Numbered from the stretch's first letter, positions 1-9,335 are shown. The stretch is 64,000 nucleotides of DNA from Olsenella_K sp050953285 (GCA_050953285.1 JBMNMK010000002.1:744001-808000); one strand, 5' to 3'. Notes: generated from the letters alone by a model not told the origin. Numbers and translations are program-made.

Positions 1-509
1 GCAGCACCGTTGAGGGTGAGCTCACCGAGATGATTCACGTTATCGGTGAGAACATGAAAATCAACCGCTTTGAGCGCATCACCTCTGAGGGCGCCCTGGT
101 TGGCTATGTCCACCTGGGATCTCACCTTGGTGACATTGTGAACTTCAAGTTCGCAAAGCCTGAGACTGGCGCATCTGAGGACTTCAAGGCCTTTGCACAC
201 GACGTTGCTATGCAGGTTGCTGCTTCCGCACCTGTTTCTGCTCGTCGTGAGGACGTGCCCGCTGACATCATTGAACACGAGAAGAGCATCTACACAGCTC
301 AGGCCAAGGATTCCGGCCGTCCTGAGCAGTTCTGGGGTGGCATCGTAGAGGGCCGTCTCAAGAAGTTCTACAAGGAGAACGTCTTGACTGAGCAGGAGTT
401 CATCAAGAACCCTGAGACCACCATCTCTAAGCTTGCCGATGAGGTTTCCAAGAAGGTTGATGACAAGATCGAGATCATCAACTTCGTTCGCTTCAACTTC
501 GGTGAGTAA
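1..509 (+). CDS. tsf: Elongation factor Ts, 3' part
   Basis: This is the C-terminal 168 codons of EF-Ts, the guanine nucleotide exchange factor that reloads EF-Tu with GTP during translation. The reading frame is open from base 3 and the gene starts before the window. The conserved stretch GENMKINRFERI, followed by a dimerisation-type domain and a short C-terminal tail ending in NFVRFNFGE, is typical of the family. The in-frame ATG codons near base 30 and 54 are internal and should not be taken as starts. A strong hairpin terminator follows the stop codon, so the gene (usually preceded by rpsB, which would lie outside the window) appears to end its transcript here, separate from pyrH. Confidence 0.95.
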   Translation, partial: STVEGELTEMIHVIGENMKINRFERITSEGALVGYVHLGSHLGDIVNFKFAKPETGASEDFKAFAHDVAMQVAASAPVSARREDVPADIIEHEKSIYTAQAKDSGRPEQFWGGIVEGRLKKFYKENVLTEQEFIKNPETTISKLADEVSKKVDDKIEIINFVRFNFGE

Positions 510-532
510 GCACAGCTCAACAGCAATGAATG

Positions 533-558
533 AGGCAGCCTTCGGGCTGCCTTTTTTT
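533..558 (+). terminator. Rho-independent terminator of tsf
   Basis: A perfect 8-bp stem (533-540 with 545-552) closes over a TTCG tetraloop and runs into seven T residues (552-558), 24 bases after the tsf stop codon. It is a textbook intrinsic terminator. Confidence 0.95.
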
Positions 559-834
559 GAGGAGCAAAGGATTTTCTCGCCTGCTGGAGCAGTGTGGGCG
601 AGAAACGCGTGTCCTGGTCACGTGGCCAAGGCCCAAAGGCACAACGGCTGGCGCAAGCGTGACATGAGCGTGACCAGAGCCGTAGGGATTGCTTTTCATC
701 CGTGCGTCTGTATGTTTCAGACGTATGTTCAGTCCTCTGGTAGAATCCTTGTGAGCAAGGTTGATCGTACACGTATGTGCGCGCACAAGCCCACAAATGT
801 AGGACGTGTAAACGTCTAGAGAGTGGAGGTTTTC
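559..834 (+). other. tsf-pyrH intergenic region
   Basis: This stretch of about 275 bases after the tsf terminator carries no convincing gene. Several short frames cross it, but none has a ribosome-binding site or recognisable sequence. It should hold the promoter of the pyrH operon. The best -10-like hexamer is TAGAAT at 741-746, but no good -35 lies at 16-18 bases, so the promoter is not assigned. A GAGAGTGGAGG ribosome-binding site (821-831 area) sits just before the pyrH start at 835. Confidence 0.5.
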
Positions 835-1563
835 GTGGCTGAGTATAAGTATCACCGTGTACTTCTCAAGCTCTCCGGTGAGGCCCTTATGGGATCGCAA
901 AGCTTTGGCTTGGATGGCGAGGTGCTGCAAAGCATCGCGGAAAGTGTCAAACCGGTCTGGGAGGCTGGCGTCCAGATTGCTATCGTCGTGGGCGGCGGCA
1001 ACATCTTCCGTGGCCTGTCGGGTGCCGCGCAGGGCATGGATCGTGCGCAAGCAGACAACATGGGCATGCTGGCAACGGTGATCAATTCGTTGGCACTGCA
1101 GGACTGCTTTGAGCACCATGGCATGGATGTGCGTGTCATGAGCGCCATAGAGATGCATTCGGTATCAGAGACCTATATCCGCCGCCGCGCCATCAGGCAC
1201 CTTGAGAAGGGTCGCATTACCATCTTTGCAGCAGGCACGGGCAATCCTTATTTCACGACAGATACCGCAGCTGCGCTGAGGGCCTGTGAGATCGACGCCG
1301 AGGTTCTCATGAAGGCAACAAAGGTGAGCGGCATTTATGATATGGATCCGGTCAAGCACCCTGAAGCCAAGAAGTTTGATGAGATCAGCTATATGGATGT
1401 GCTGACTAAAGATCTCAAAGTGATGGATGCAACTGCCACTGCTCTTTGCCATGATAACCATATGCCCATCATTGTATTTAAGATGGAAGAATCCGGCGCA
1501 TTTGCAAAAGCGCTCAAAGGTGAGCCCGTTGGAACGACGGTCGTAGATAAGGAAAGTGAGTAG
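835..1563 (+). CDS. pyrH: UMP kinase
   Basis: PyrH phosphorylates UMP to UDP with ATP in the cytoplasm, the step leading to all pyrimidine nucleotides and to UDP-sugars for the cell wall. The protein (242 residues) shows the amino-acid-kinase fold signatures KLSGEALMG near the N-terminus, the glycine-rich GGGNIFRG segment, and DMDP / DATATALC motifs in the C-terminal half. A GTG at 823 is in frame, but the purine-rich stretch AGTGGAGG lies on top of it and is correctly spaced for the GTG at 835, giving MAEYKYHRVLLKLSG; I chose 835. It is first in a dense block with frr, uppS, cdsA, dxr, rseP and ispG, with the usual bacterial pyrH-frr order. Confidence 0.95.
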   Translation: MAEYKYHRVLLKLSGEALMGSQSFGLDGEVLQSIAESVKPVWEAGVQIAIVVGGGNIFRGLSGAAQGMDRAQADNMGMLATVINSLALQDCFEHHGMDVRVMSAIEMHSVSETYIRRRAIRHLEKGRITIFAAGTGNPYFTTDTAAALRACEIDAEVLMKATKVSGIYDMDPVKHPEAKKFDEISYMDVLTKDLKVMDATATALCHDNHMPIIVFKMEESGAFAKALKGEPVGTTVVDKESE

Positions 1564-1565
1564 CC

Positions 1566-2111
1566 ATGAGCACCTATACTGATTCTGCTAAGACCCGTAT
1601 GGATAAGTCCATTCAGGCCCTCAAGAACAACTTCTCCAAGGTGCGTACTGGCCGCGCCAATCCGCACATCTTAGATGAGATCCGCGTGGATTACTACGGG
1701 CAGCCTACGCCCATAACCCAGCTTGCTGGCGTCAAGGTGCCCGAGGCATCCATGCTTGTGGTGGAGCCGTGGGACAAGAGCTCGCTTCGGAGTATCGAGA
1801 AGGCCATTGAGCAGTCTGATCTGGGTATTACGCCGTCAAACGATGGCGCTACCATTCGCTTGCCTTTCCCCATGCCAACAGAGGAGCGTCGCAAGGAGCT
1901 GGCAAAGGAGTGCAAGCAGCTGGCAGAAGAGGGCCGCGTTGCCATTCGCAATGCCAGGAAAGAGGCCAACAAGGCCATCGAGCGCGACGAGGAGCTCTCA
2001 GAGGACGAGCAGAAGTCTGAGAAGAAGAAAATCCAAAAGCTCACCGACGATGCCATTGCTGAGATTGATGCTCTACTCAAGACCAAGACAGCAGAGGTCA
2101 TGGAGATCTAA
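1566..2111 (+). CDS. frr: Ribosome recycling factor
   Basis: RRF works with EF-G to split the post-termination ribosome complex. The 181-residue length is the usual family size (about 185). The sequence shows the conserved KVRTGRANPHILDEIRVDYYG region near residues 27-47 and the long charged helices of the three-helix bundle (RRKELAKECKQLAEEGRVA and RNARKEANKAIE). It starts with ATG two bases after the pyrH stop, with GGAAAGTGAG as the ribosome-binding site inside the end of pyrH, so the two are translationally coupled. uppS begins directly after its stop codon. Confidence 0.97.
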   Translation: MSTYTDSAKTRMDKSIQALKNNFSKVRTGRANPHILDEIRVDYYGQPTPITQLAGVKVPEASMLVVEPWDKSSLRSIEKAIEQSDLGITPSNDGATIRLPFPMPTEERRKELAKECKQLAEEGRVAIRNARKEANKAIERDEELSEDEQKSEKKKIQKLTDDAIAEIDALLKTKTAEVMEI

Positions 2112-2897
2112 GTGCAACTAGATAGAGAAAAGCTCCAGGAATACTACGCCAATCCGCCTCAGGATATCTCGCTTGATGAGGTGGATCTCGACCGCATACC
2201 GCGCCATATCTCCATCATTATGGACGGTAATGGCAGGTGGGCAGAGGCGCGTGGACTCGACAGAGGTGAAGGCCACGTGGCGGGTGTGGATTCCCTACGT
2301 GAGGCAGTAACCACCAGCGTGCGCCTGGGGATTGACGTGCTTTCCGTCTATGCGTTTTCAACGGAGAACTGGAAGCGCCCCAAGCATGAGGTGACGCTTC
2401 TCATGCATCTGTTTGCCACAACGTTGATCAAAGAGTTACCGCTCTTTGCACAGGAAAATGTGCAGCTCAAGTTCTTGGGCGATATAAGCGTGCTACCCAA
2501 GCCAACACGTGATGTGTTTGAGCGCGGCCTCCAAGAAACCGCTCAGAACACCGGCATGATCTTTGCGCTGGCAGTCAACTATGGCTCCAGGGCAGAAATC
2601 GTGCGCGCAGCACGGCAGCTTGCTTCTGATGTGGCAGTGGGCACCACAGCGGCTGACGATATCACTGAAGAAGCTTTTGCTTCCCATCTCTTTACGGCTG
2701 GTCTGCCGGATCCAGAGCTTGTCATTAGAACATCGGGGGAGATGCGTCTATCCAATTATCTCTTGTGGCAGATAGCCTATGCGGAGTTCTACGTGACCAA
2801 GACGCTGTGGCCTGACTTTGACAAGTGGGACTATCTCAAGGCTGTCCGTGATTTCCAGTCAAGGCATCGCCGCTTTGGGGGAGTGGTAAACAAGTGA
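2112..2897 (+). CDS. uppS: Isoprenyl (undecaprenyl) diphosphate synthase
   Basis: UppS adds isopentenyl diphosphate in cis to farnesyl diphosphate to build the C55 lipid carrier used in peptidoglycan synthesis. The 261-residue protein has the catalytic motif IIMDGNGRWAEARG (catalytic Asp at about residue 38), the SVYAFSTENWKRP segment, and the C-terminal RLSNYLLWQIAYAEF motif. One detail is unusual: where most homologues read GGEQRLSN or similar, this one has SGEMRLSN. It starts at GTG immediately after the frr stop and overlaps cdsA by four bases (GTGA), which indicates coupled translation. It shares the block with cdsA and two MEP-pathway genes. Confidence 0.95.
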   Translation: MQLDREKLQEYYANPPQDISLDEVDLDRIPRHISIIMDGNGRWAEARGLDRGEGHVAGVDSLREAVTTSVRLGIDVLSVYAFSTENWKRPKHEVTLLMHLFATTLIKELPLFAQENVQLKFLGDISVLPKPTRDVFERGLQETAQNTGMIFALAVNYGSRAEIVRAARQLASDVAVGTTAADDITEEAFASHLFTAGLPDPELVIRTSGEMRLSNYLLWQIAYAEFYVTKTLWPDFDKWDYLKAVRDFQSRHRRFGGVVNK

Positions 2898-3853
2898 GTA
2901 CGAGCGAGAACAAAGCGGATGCGTCGCAAAAGCAGGAATCACGCTTTACGCTAGATAGAGCCATAGAGGTGCTTGAGAATCTCAGGCAGGCAAAGTCTGG
3001 CCTGCGCAACAAGGGTGAGTTGCGCGGCCAGGTCATGCGAGGGCGCGCAGAGAAACTCTTGACGCGTACCATGAGTGGCACCATCTACACCGCTGTTGTT
3101 CTCGCCTGTATATTTGCTGGCAAGTTGCCGACTGCCCTGTGCATTACCGCCATGTCGTGGCTGTGCTGCTCGGAGTTCTATCGCATTGCGCGCATGTCGG
3201 GCAGGGCTCCGCATGAGATTTTTGGCCTTGGAGCAGCTATTGTCTATCCCGTGAGCGTCTACTTTTGGGGATTTGCGGCGAGCTCCTTCTTCATTTTTAT
3301 CCATATGCTCCTGCTGGCCATTTGGTACGTGCTCACGCCGCGCGCCAACCTGGCTGATGTTGCCATCAGCATCTTTGGGCCGCTCTATACCTCGCTCATG
3401 TTTTCTAGCGTGATCCTCATCAGAAACAGCGATCCAGGGCTCACAGGGGCCCTCTTAACCTTTGGTATTATGGGTTCTATCTGGGCAAACGATGCGACCG
3501 CTTACTTTGTGGGGTCGCGTTTTGGCGCACATAAGCTGGCGCCCAAGATCTCTCCCCACAAGAGCTGGGAGGGTTTCTATGGAGGACTTGCGGGCTCTGT
3601 GCTGGTTTGGATCATCGTGGGTATTCTAGGACTCAAGGGAATCCATATTGGATACGCCGTGCTGTGCGGTTTTCTCGTCGGTATCTCATCGGTGATGGGT
3701 GACCTGTTTGAATCGCGCATCAAACGAGGCGTCGGCGTCAAGGATTCCGGCAACTTTATGCCTGGGCATGGCGGACTGCTCGACAGGTCTGATTCCATGC
3801 TCTTCGGCTGCATGGTTGCCTACATCTTGTTGCGTATCGGGGGAATTTTGTGA
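2894..3853 (+). CDS. cdsA: Phosphatidate cytidylyltransferase
   Basis: CdsA is a membrane enzyme that makes CDP-diacylglycerol from phosphatidate and CTP, the branch point for all phospholipids. The product has several hydrophobic segments from about residue 65 onward and the family signature near the C-terminus, visible as SVMGDLFESRIKRGVGVKDS followed by PGHGGLLDRSDS. An N-terminal stretch of about 60 residues is hydrophilic, highly charged and longer than in many homologues. It may be a cytoplasmic tail. The GTG start overlaps the uppS stop by four bases and its own stop overlaps dxr. Confidence 0.93.
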   Translation: MSTSENKADASQKQESRFTLDRAIEVLENLRQAKSGLRNKGELRGQVMRGRAEKLLTRTMSGTIYTAVVLACIFAGKLPTALCITAMSWLCCSEFYRIARMSGRAPHEIFGLGAAIVYPVSVYFWGFAASSFFIFIHMLLLAIWYVLTPRANLADVAISIFGPLYTSLMFSSVILIRNSDPGLTGALLTFGIMGSIWANDATAYFVGSRFGAHKLAPKISPHKSWEGFYGGLAGSVLVWIIVGILGLKGIHIGYAVLCGFLVGISSVMGDLFESRIKRGVGVKDSGNFMPGHGGLLDRSDSMLFGCMVAYILLRIGGIL

Positions 3854-5055
3854 GTATTTTTGAAGATACAGCTTCACACACGTCCCGCCCGAGGCCGCTC
3901 AAAGTTGCGGTGCTCGGGTGTTCTGGTTCTATTGGTGCTCAGGCGCTGGATGTATGCCGCCAGCACGCAGATAAAGTGCAGGTGGTGGCGCTCTCGGTTC
4001 ACGGGTCAACCGACTCTTTGGTCAAGGCAGCGCGGGAATTCAGGGTGCCCACGGTGGCGGTGTCTGATCCTGCTCATGCCCATGATGCAATTCTGGATGA
4101 GCTGCCGGCTGGCACCACGCTTTTGGTGGGTCCGGATGCACTGGTGGATCTCGTCCAGCTGCCAGAGGTCGACTGCGTGGTCAACGCGCTGGTGGGCTTC
4201 GCGGGAATTGAAGCTGGCTACCATGCGCTTTTGGGCGAGAAGATCCTCGCATACGCTAACAAAGAGTCAATTGTGGTGGCAGGTGACCTCCTGATGCCAC
4301 TTGCCAAACCGGCGCAACTCATTCCTGTAGATTCTGAGCACAGTGCCATCTACCAATGCTTGGTGGGTGAGCACCACGAAGATATTCACACCATTTGGCT
4401 CACCTGTTCAGGCGGTCCGTTTTATGGGAAAACGCGTAAAGAGTTGAAGGCTCTCACGCCCGCGGACGCCTTGGCACATCCCACGTGGAACATGGGCGCC
4501 AAGATCACCATTGATTCTGCCACGCTTATGAACAAGGGGCTGGAAATTCTGGAGGCGCGTCAGCTCTTCGATGTTCCCACCGAGCGCATTCATGTCCTGG
4601 TCCAGCGCCAAAGCAGAATTCACTCCATGGTTGAGTTTGCCGACGGCTCGGTCAAGGCGCAGCTGGGTCCATCAGATATGCGCATTCCCATCCAATATGC
4701 GCTCTCGTACCCTGAGCGCTGGGAAAGCCCTGCTGAGCGCGTGAATTACTGCAACGAACCAGCCTTGAGTTTTGGGGAGGCGGACGATAAGACCTTCGGC
4801 TGCCTGGCTCTTGCCAAACAGGCAGGTCAAGCAGGCGGCACCGTCCCGTGCATCATGAATGCCGCAAATGAGATTGCCAACGCTGCCTTCAGATCTGGCA
4901 GATGCGGTTTTCTGGATATTGAGCGCATTGTAGGCAGCACGATGGATGCCTTTGAGCGTGAATCGGTAACGTCCATAGCGCAGCTGGAAGAGTTTGATAT
5001 GCGCGCCCGTCATGTCGCAGATTCGCTGGTAGAAGGAGGTGGCACATGGGCATAG
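3850..5055 (+). CDS. dxr: 1-deoxy-D-xylulose 5-phosphate reductoisomerase
   Basis: Dxr converts DXP to 2-C-methyl-D-erythritol 4-phosphate with NADPH, the committed step of the MEP isoprenoid route. The 401-residue protein has the NADPH-binding GCSGSIGAQALDV motif near residue 23, the AYANKESIV and PVDSEHSAI active-site segments, the SGGPF loop and the metal/substrate region NMGAKITIDSATLMNKGLE. The GTG start overlaps cdsA by four bases, and the end overlaps rseP by ten. With ispG two genes later and ispH further on, three MEP genes lie in this window, linking precursor supply to uppS in the same transcript. Confidence 0.96.
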   Translation: MSIFEDTASHTSRPRPLKVAVLGCSGSIGAQALDVCRQHADKVQVVALSVHGSTDSLVKAAREFRVPTVAVSDPAHAHDAILDELPAGTTLLVGPDALVDLVQLPEVDCVVNALVGFAGIEAGYHALLGEKILAYANKESIVVAGDLLMPLAKPAQLIPVDSEHSAIYQCLVGEHHEDIHTIWLTCSGGPFYGKTRKELKALTPADALAHPTWNMGAKITIDSATLMNKGLEILEARQLFDVPTERIHVLVQRQSRIHSMVEFADGSVKAQLGPSDMRIPIQYALSYPERWESPAERVNYCNEPALSFGEADDKTFGCLALAKQAGQAGGTVPCIMNAANEIANAAFRSGRCGFLDIERIVGSTMDAFERESVTSIAQLEEFDMRARHVADSLVEGGGTWA

Positions 5056-6425
5056 GAGGTGTCTTTTCCGCTATTTTCTGGGGTCTCATGCTCTTGTCAC
5101 TCCTCGTGTTTGTGCATGAAGGAGGACACTACCTAGCAGCGCGCATCTGCGGCGTGCGGGTGACGGAATTCTTCTTAGGCATGCCATCTACCCACAGGCT
5201 TTCTCACAAGTCAAAGCGTTGGGGCACCGAGATTGGCGTGACGCCCATCTTTCTGGGTGGCTACACCCGCATCTGCGGCATGGCAGGCATGCCAGATGAG
5301 CTTTTGGACAAAGCCTTTCAAGAGGTGCAGGCGCGTGGCCGTATAAGTGCCTATGAGCTTGCAGACGCACTCGGCATAGATGAGGAACGCGCGCTCAACA
5401 TGCTCATCACGCTCACCGATTGGGCCGCTATCCAGCCGTTTTACGATCCCGAGCTCGGCGAGCTTCCCGGTCAGAAGGATTATCCCGCGCGGTTTGAAAC
5501 CCTTCAGCGCGATAAGAACTTTCTCACGGAATACGACCGGGCACACGATTTCTCCCAGGAGGGCACCACGGCAGCAGGGGTTTCTCGCCCACTGACGTGC
5601 ACATCTGCTGAGGCGCTGGAGCGAGAGCAGGCCCATACCTATCTGGGCTGTGGCTTCTGGAAGCGCTTTTTCATGCTCGTTGCGGGACCTCTGGTGAACA
5701 TTGTGCTTGCGCTGGCGCTCATAACCGGCGGATTTATGGTTGCCGGGCAAGAGATCATTGTGAACAGCAATACGGTGGCGTCGGTGACGGAAGGATCGCT
5801 TGCGGCAGATGCGGGCGTCGAGGCGGGCGATACCATCGTGCGCATTGGCTCTGTTGAGGTGACAGACTGGCGTACGCTCACGCAAGCGGTTCAAAGTGAA
5901 CTGAGCGCCACGGCCACCGTGGAGCTTGACTATGAGCGAGACGGGCAGCTCATCACGACGACGATCACCATTCCTGCGGAAGGCGCTCAGTATTTGGGCG
6001 TGAACGCGCAGACGACCATCTACCGCCCCGGCCTCTTTGAGGCGGGTAGCTGGGCGCTGAACTACGCGGGCATGGTGGGAAGCTACGTGGTACAGCTGTT
6101 GGTGCCTACGCATACCATGGAGATTCTCAACAGCTCGACCTCCATTGTGGGTATCTCTGTGATGGCATCTGAGGCAGCATCGCAAGGTGTCATGAGCGTG
6201 GTCGAGATGCTTGCCATGATCTCCATGTCGCTGGGCTTTATGAACCTGTTGCCCATACCGCCGCTCGACGGCGGAAAGATCTTAATTGAGATCATCCAAG
6301 CTTGCATTCGCCGCCCGCTCTCCCTGCGCGCGCAAAGCATTGTGTCCTATGTGGGCATAGCTTTTTTCATCTTTGTTTTTGTCGTCGTTCTCAGAAACGA
6401 TTTCGTTCGTTTTTTGATGGGATAG
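5046..6425 (+). CDS. rseP: RseP-type site-2 intramembrane metalloprotease with inserted domain
   Basis: This is an M50 zinc protease that cleaves membrane-embedded substrates such as anti-sigma factors or signal peptides. The catalytic HEGGH lies at residues 24-28 in the first membrane helix and the second zinc motif LDGG at about 407-410. A PDZ domain sits at about 245-310. Unusually, about 110 residues are inserted between the conserved GGYTRICGM segment and the AGPLVN segment. The insert begins around MPDELLDKAFQEVQ and includes a helix-rich part (AYELADALGIDEERALNML) that resembles a small helix-turn-helix. At 459 residues it is larger than a minimal RseP. The ATG overlaps dxr by ten bases. 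Confidence 0.92.
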   Translation: MGIGGVFSAIFWGLMLLSLLVFVHEGGHYLAARICGVRVTEFFLGMPSTHRLSHKSKRWGTEIGVTPIFLGGYTRICGMAGMPDELLDKAFQEVQARGRISAYELADALGIDEERALNMLITLTDWAAIQPFYDPELGELPGQKDYPARFETLQRDKNFLTEYDRAHDFSQEGTTAAGVSRPLTCTSAEALEREQAHTYLGCGFWKRFFMLVAGPLVNIVLALALITGGFMVAGQEIIVNSNTVASVTEGSLAADAGVEAGDTIVRIGSVEVTDWRTLTQAVQSELSATATVELDYERDGQLITTTITIPAEGAQYLGVNAQTTIYRPGLFEAGSWALNYAGMVGSYVVQLLVPTHTMEILNSSTSIVGISVMASEAASQGVMSVVEMLAMISMSLGFMNLLPIPPLDGGKILIEIIQACIRRPLSLRAQSIVSYVGIAFFIFVFVVVLRNDFVRFLMG

Positions 6426-6432
6426 TGATCGC

Positions 6433-7530
6433 GTGACACCAGAGAATCATGTGCTCAAAAAGGCACTTCCGCGCGAGAAAACACACCAGGTGATGGTGGG
6501 ATCGGTGGCTGTTGGCGGCGGGGCGCCCGTGTCGGTGCAGTCCATGTGTACCACCAACACGCAAGATGTTTCCGCAACCGTGCGCCAGATTGAAGAGCTT
6601 GCCCAGGAAGGCTGCGAGATCATCCGCGTGACCTTGCCGGACGCGGCATCACAAGACGCCTTCTGCGCCATCTGCGAGCAAAGCCCGCTGCCGGTGGTGG
6701 CAGATATCCACTTTGATTATCGGCTGGCTGTGGCAGCTGCCCGCCTGGGGGCTGCCGCCATCCGCATCAACCCGGGAAACATCGGTGCGCAAGAGCGCGT
6801 TGATGCTGTGATAGATGCCGCAGGGGAGGCGGGTATTCCTATCCGCATTGGTGTCAACATGGGATCTCTTGATAAAGCCATAGATGCGCGAGAAGATCTG
6901 ACGGGTCCTGAGAAATTGGTGGCATCCGCAGAAGCCTTTGCCCACCACTTTGCAGAACGTGGGTTTCATGATGTGGTGCTCTCTGCCAAGGCGCACTCGG
7001 TCCCGGTGACCCTTGCTACCTATCGGGAGCTTTCACGCCGCCTGCCCCAGATACCCCTTCACGTGGGTGTGACAGAGGCAGGAACCTTCTTGCAGGGAAC
7101 GGTTAAGAACTGTGCGGCTGTGGGAATCTTGCTGGAAGAAGGCATAGGGGACACCATGCGCCTCTCTCTTACTGCAGACCCGGTTGAGGAGATCAAAGTG
7201 TCCTGGGAGCTCCTAGGAGCACTTGGCTTAAGGCGCTTGCACCCCGAGCTCATAAGCTGTCCTACCTGCGGAAGAACAAAGGTGGCGCTCATCGACATTG
7301 CAGAAGAAGTTGAGCGACGCTTGCATGAGATCAAAGCTCCCATATCTGTGGCGGTTATGGGGTGTGTGGTCAACGGTCCCGGGGAGGCGCGCGGTGCCGA
7401 TATTGGCGTGGCCTGCGGGCGCGGGCAGGGCGTCATCTTTGCCCACGGCGAGCCCATCCGTACGGTGCCAGAAGAGCGCATTGTCGACGAGCTCTTCTCG
7501 GAGATCAGCCAGCGGTTTGGAGAGAAATAG
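6433..7530 (+). CDS. ispG: 4-hydroxy-3-methylbut-2-en-1-yl diphosphate synthase (flavodoxin/ferredoxin)
   Basis: IspG is the [4Fe-4S] enzyme that reduces methylerythritol cyclodiphosphate to HMBPP, the penultimate MEP step. The sequence has a TIM-barrel N-terminal part (VQSMCTTNT, DIHFDYRLA, RINPGNIG) and the C-terminal cluster-binding part with SCPTCGRTK and GCVVNGPGEA, which supply the three cysteines and the glutamate ligand region. The 365-residue length fits the bacterial type without the extra plant-type domain. The GTG start is eight bases after rseP. It ends the dense block; proS follows after about 80 bases. Confidence 0.96.
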   Translation: MTPENHVLKKALPREKTHQVMVGSVAVGGGAPVSVQSMCTTNTQDVSATVRQIEELAQEGCEIIRVTLPDAASQDAFCAICEQSPLPVVADIHFDYRLAVAAARLGAAAIRINPGNIGAQERVDAVIDAAGEAGIPIRIGVNMGSLDKAIDAREDLTGPEKLVASAEAFAHHFAERGFHDVVLSAKAHSVPVTLATYRELSRRLPQIPLHVGVTEAGTFLQGTVKNCAAVGILLEEGIGDTMRLSLTADPVEEIKVSWELLGALGLRRLHPELISCPTCGRTKVALIDIAEEVERRLHEIKAPISVAVMGCVVNGPGEARGADIGVACGRGQGVIFAHGEPIRTVPEERIVDELFSEISQRFGEK

Positions 7531-7613
7531 TTCTTCTCGCCTAATCACAATATGGAGGCTTTGTCATACAATAGGTGAGCTTGTGTTCGGCATGCCTAAG
7601 GAAGGAAAGTTCC

Positions 7614-9335
7614 GTGAAGTCATATGCAAAGATGTCTACCCTCTATGCACCTACGCTCAAAGAGGATCCCAACGAGGCGGAGCTTGCCAGCCACCGCCTG
7701 CTCCTGCGCGCGGGAATGATTCGCAAATGCGCGTCCGGCCTGTATAGCTACCTGCCGCTTGCCTGGCGATCCCTCATGAAGATCGAGACGGTCATCCGTG
7801 AGGAAATGGAAAATATTGATGCGCAGGAGATGCTCACGCCTATCTTGACCGACGGCGAGCTCTGGAAAGAGACCGGTCGTTGGTATGCCTATGGACCTGA
7901 GCTTATGCGCGTGAAGGATCGCCATGAGCACGAGTTTGCGCTTGGACCCACCCACGAGGAGACCTATACCGATCTCATCAAAAACGAGCTCAAGAGCTAT
8001 AAGCAGCTGCCGGTTACGCTCTATCACATCCAGGATAAGTTCCGTGATGAGCGCCGCCCGCGCTTTGGCCTTATGCGCTCTCGTGAGTTCATCATGAAAG
8101 ATGCCTACTCCTTTAGCGCCAACCAGGAGAGCTTGCAGAAGTGCTACGACGAGGAATCTGAAGCCTATGCCAAGATCATGAAGCGCTGCGGTCTGTGGTG
8201 TTTGCCTGTTGCGGCAGATTCTGGCCAGATTGGTGGCAATACGTCGGTGGAGTATATGGCCATTGCAGATGCCGGTGAGGCAGAACTCGTCTACTGTGAT
8301 GAGTGCGGCTATGCGGCAGATACAGAGGCGGCAACAGCACCAATTCATCTGGTTGATGGACAGGAAGGTGATTTCGAGAAGGTCTTGACGCCTCACTGCG
8401 GCACCATCAAAGAGCTGGCAGAGCTCCTGGGCGTGCCCGAGGCATCCACGCGCAAGGCGCTTGCGCTCATCGACGGCAACGGCAAGCCCGTCGTGGTCTT
8501 TGTGCCGGGAGATCATGAGATGAACGACGTGAAGGCGGAGCATGCCTTTGGCGAGTATCACATGATGAGCGACGAAGAGCTCAAAGAGGCAGGCCTGGTG
8601 AAAGGCTTCATTGGACCGATTGGCCTGCCGGAGGGTGTGCGCGTCTGCTTTGACATCTCGCTCAAGGATTCCGCGTGGTGGACCATTGGTGCCAACGAGG
8701 AGAACTACCACTTCAACCATGCCAAGCGCGGCCGTGACTTTAATATTCAAGATGATGCGTGGGTCGACGTTATTGGCGCCAAGGCAGGAGATGTGTGCCC
8801 GCACTGCGGCAAGGATCTGAAGCTTGCTCGCGGCATTGAGTGTGGCCAGGTCTTCCAGCTGGGCACCAAGTACTCCGAGCCCATGGGCGCCACTTTCATG
8901 GATGAGGACGGCCAGGAGAAGCCTCTGGTCATGGGCTGCTACGGCATCGGCGTTTCCCGTATGCTGGCTGCCATTGTTGAGCAGCACCATGATGAGACAG
9001 GTATCGTGTGGCCGGTCTGCGTGGCGCCTTATGAGGTAGAGGTGCTGCCGCTTTCTGTGGGTGATGAGACCGTGTGGCCCGTAGCGGAAAAGATTGCCCG
9101 TGAGCTCCATGATCTGGGCATTGAGGTCATCATGGATGATCGTAAGGAGCGCCCGGGAGTCAAATTTATGGATGCTGACCTGATGGGCTTTCCGTACCAG
9201 GTGGTCTGCGGCAAGAAGGCCATTGCCAACGGCAAGGTAGAGCTCAAATGTCGTGAGACGGGCGAGCGCCAAGAGGTTGCCATTGAGACAGTAGCCGCGC
9301 AGCTCAAGGACCTTATCGTCCCCAAGCGCGCGTAG
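7614..9335 (+). CDS. proS: Prolyl-tRNA synthetase (bacterial type with editing domain)
   Basis: This class II synthetase charges tRNA-Pro. At 574 residues it is the long bacterial form. It shows motif 1 and 2 regions (LYAPTLKEDP, GPTHEETYTDL, FRDERRPRFGLMRSREF), an inserted YbaK-like editing domain at about residues 225-395 that removes mischarged alanine, and motif 3 (CYGIGVSRMLAA) before the anticodon-binding domain. A GTG at 7575 is in frame but has no ribosome-binding site. GGAAGGAAAG at 7601-7609 is well spaced for the GTG at 7614, which I chose. It is followed by a hairpin and a convergent tRNA gene. Confidence 0.95.
   Translation: MKSYAKMSTLYAPTLKEDPNEAELASHRLLLRAGMIRKCASGLYSYLPLAWRSLMKIETVIREEMENIDAQEMLTPILTDGELWKETGRWYAYGPELMRVKDRHEHEFALGPTHEETYTDLIKNELKSYKQLPVTLYHIQDKFRDERRPRFGLMRSREFIMKDAYSFSANQESLQKCYDEESEAYAKIMKRCGLWCLPVAADSGQIGGNTSVEYMAIADAGEAELVYCDECGYAADTEAATAPIHLVDGQEGDFEKVLTPHCGTIKELAELLGVPEASTRKALALIDGNGKPVVVFVPGDHEMNDVKAEHAFGEYHMMSDEELKEAGLVKGFIGPIGLPEGVRVCFDISLKDSAWWTIGANEENYHFNHAKRGRDFNIQDDAWVDVIGAKAGDVCPHCGKDLKLARGIECGQVFQLGTKYSEPMGATFMDEDGQEKPLVMGCYGIGVSRMLAAIVEQHHDETGIVWPVCVAPYEVEVLPLSVGDETVWPVAEKIARELHDLGIEVIMDDRKERPGVKFMDADLMGFPYQVVCGKKAIANGKVELKCRETGERQEVAIETVAAQLKDLIVPKRA

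Noticed and set aside
718..746. pyrH promoter with TAGAAT as -10
   Set aside because: No acceptable -35 at 16-18 bases, so it was left as a remark only.
5211..6185. Minus-strand frame of 324 codons across rseP
   Set aside because: Antisense shadow, no start signal, His/Arg-rich composition.
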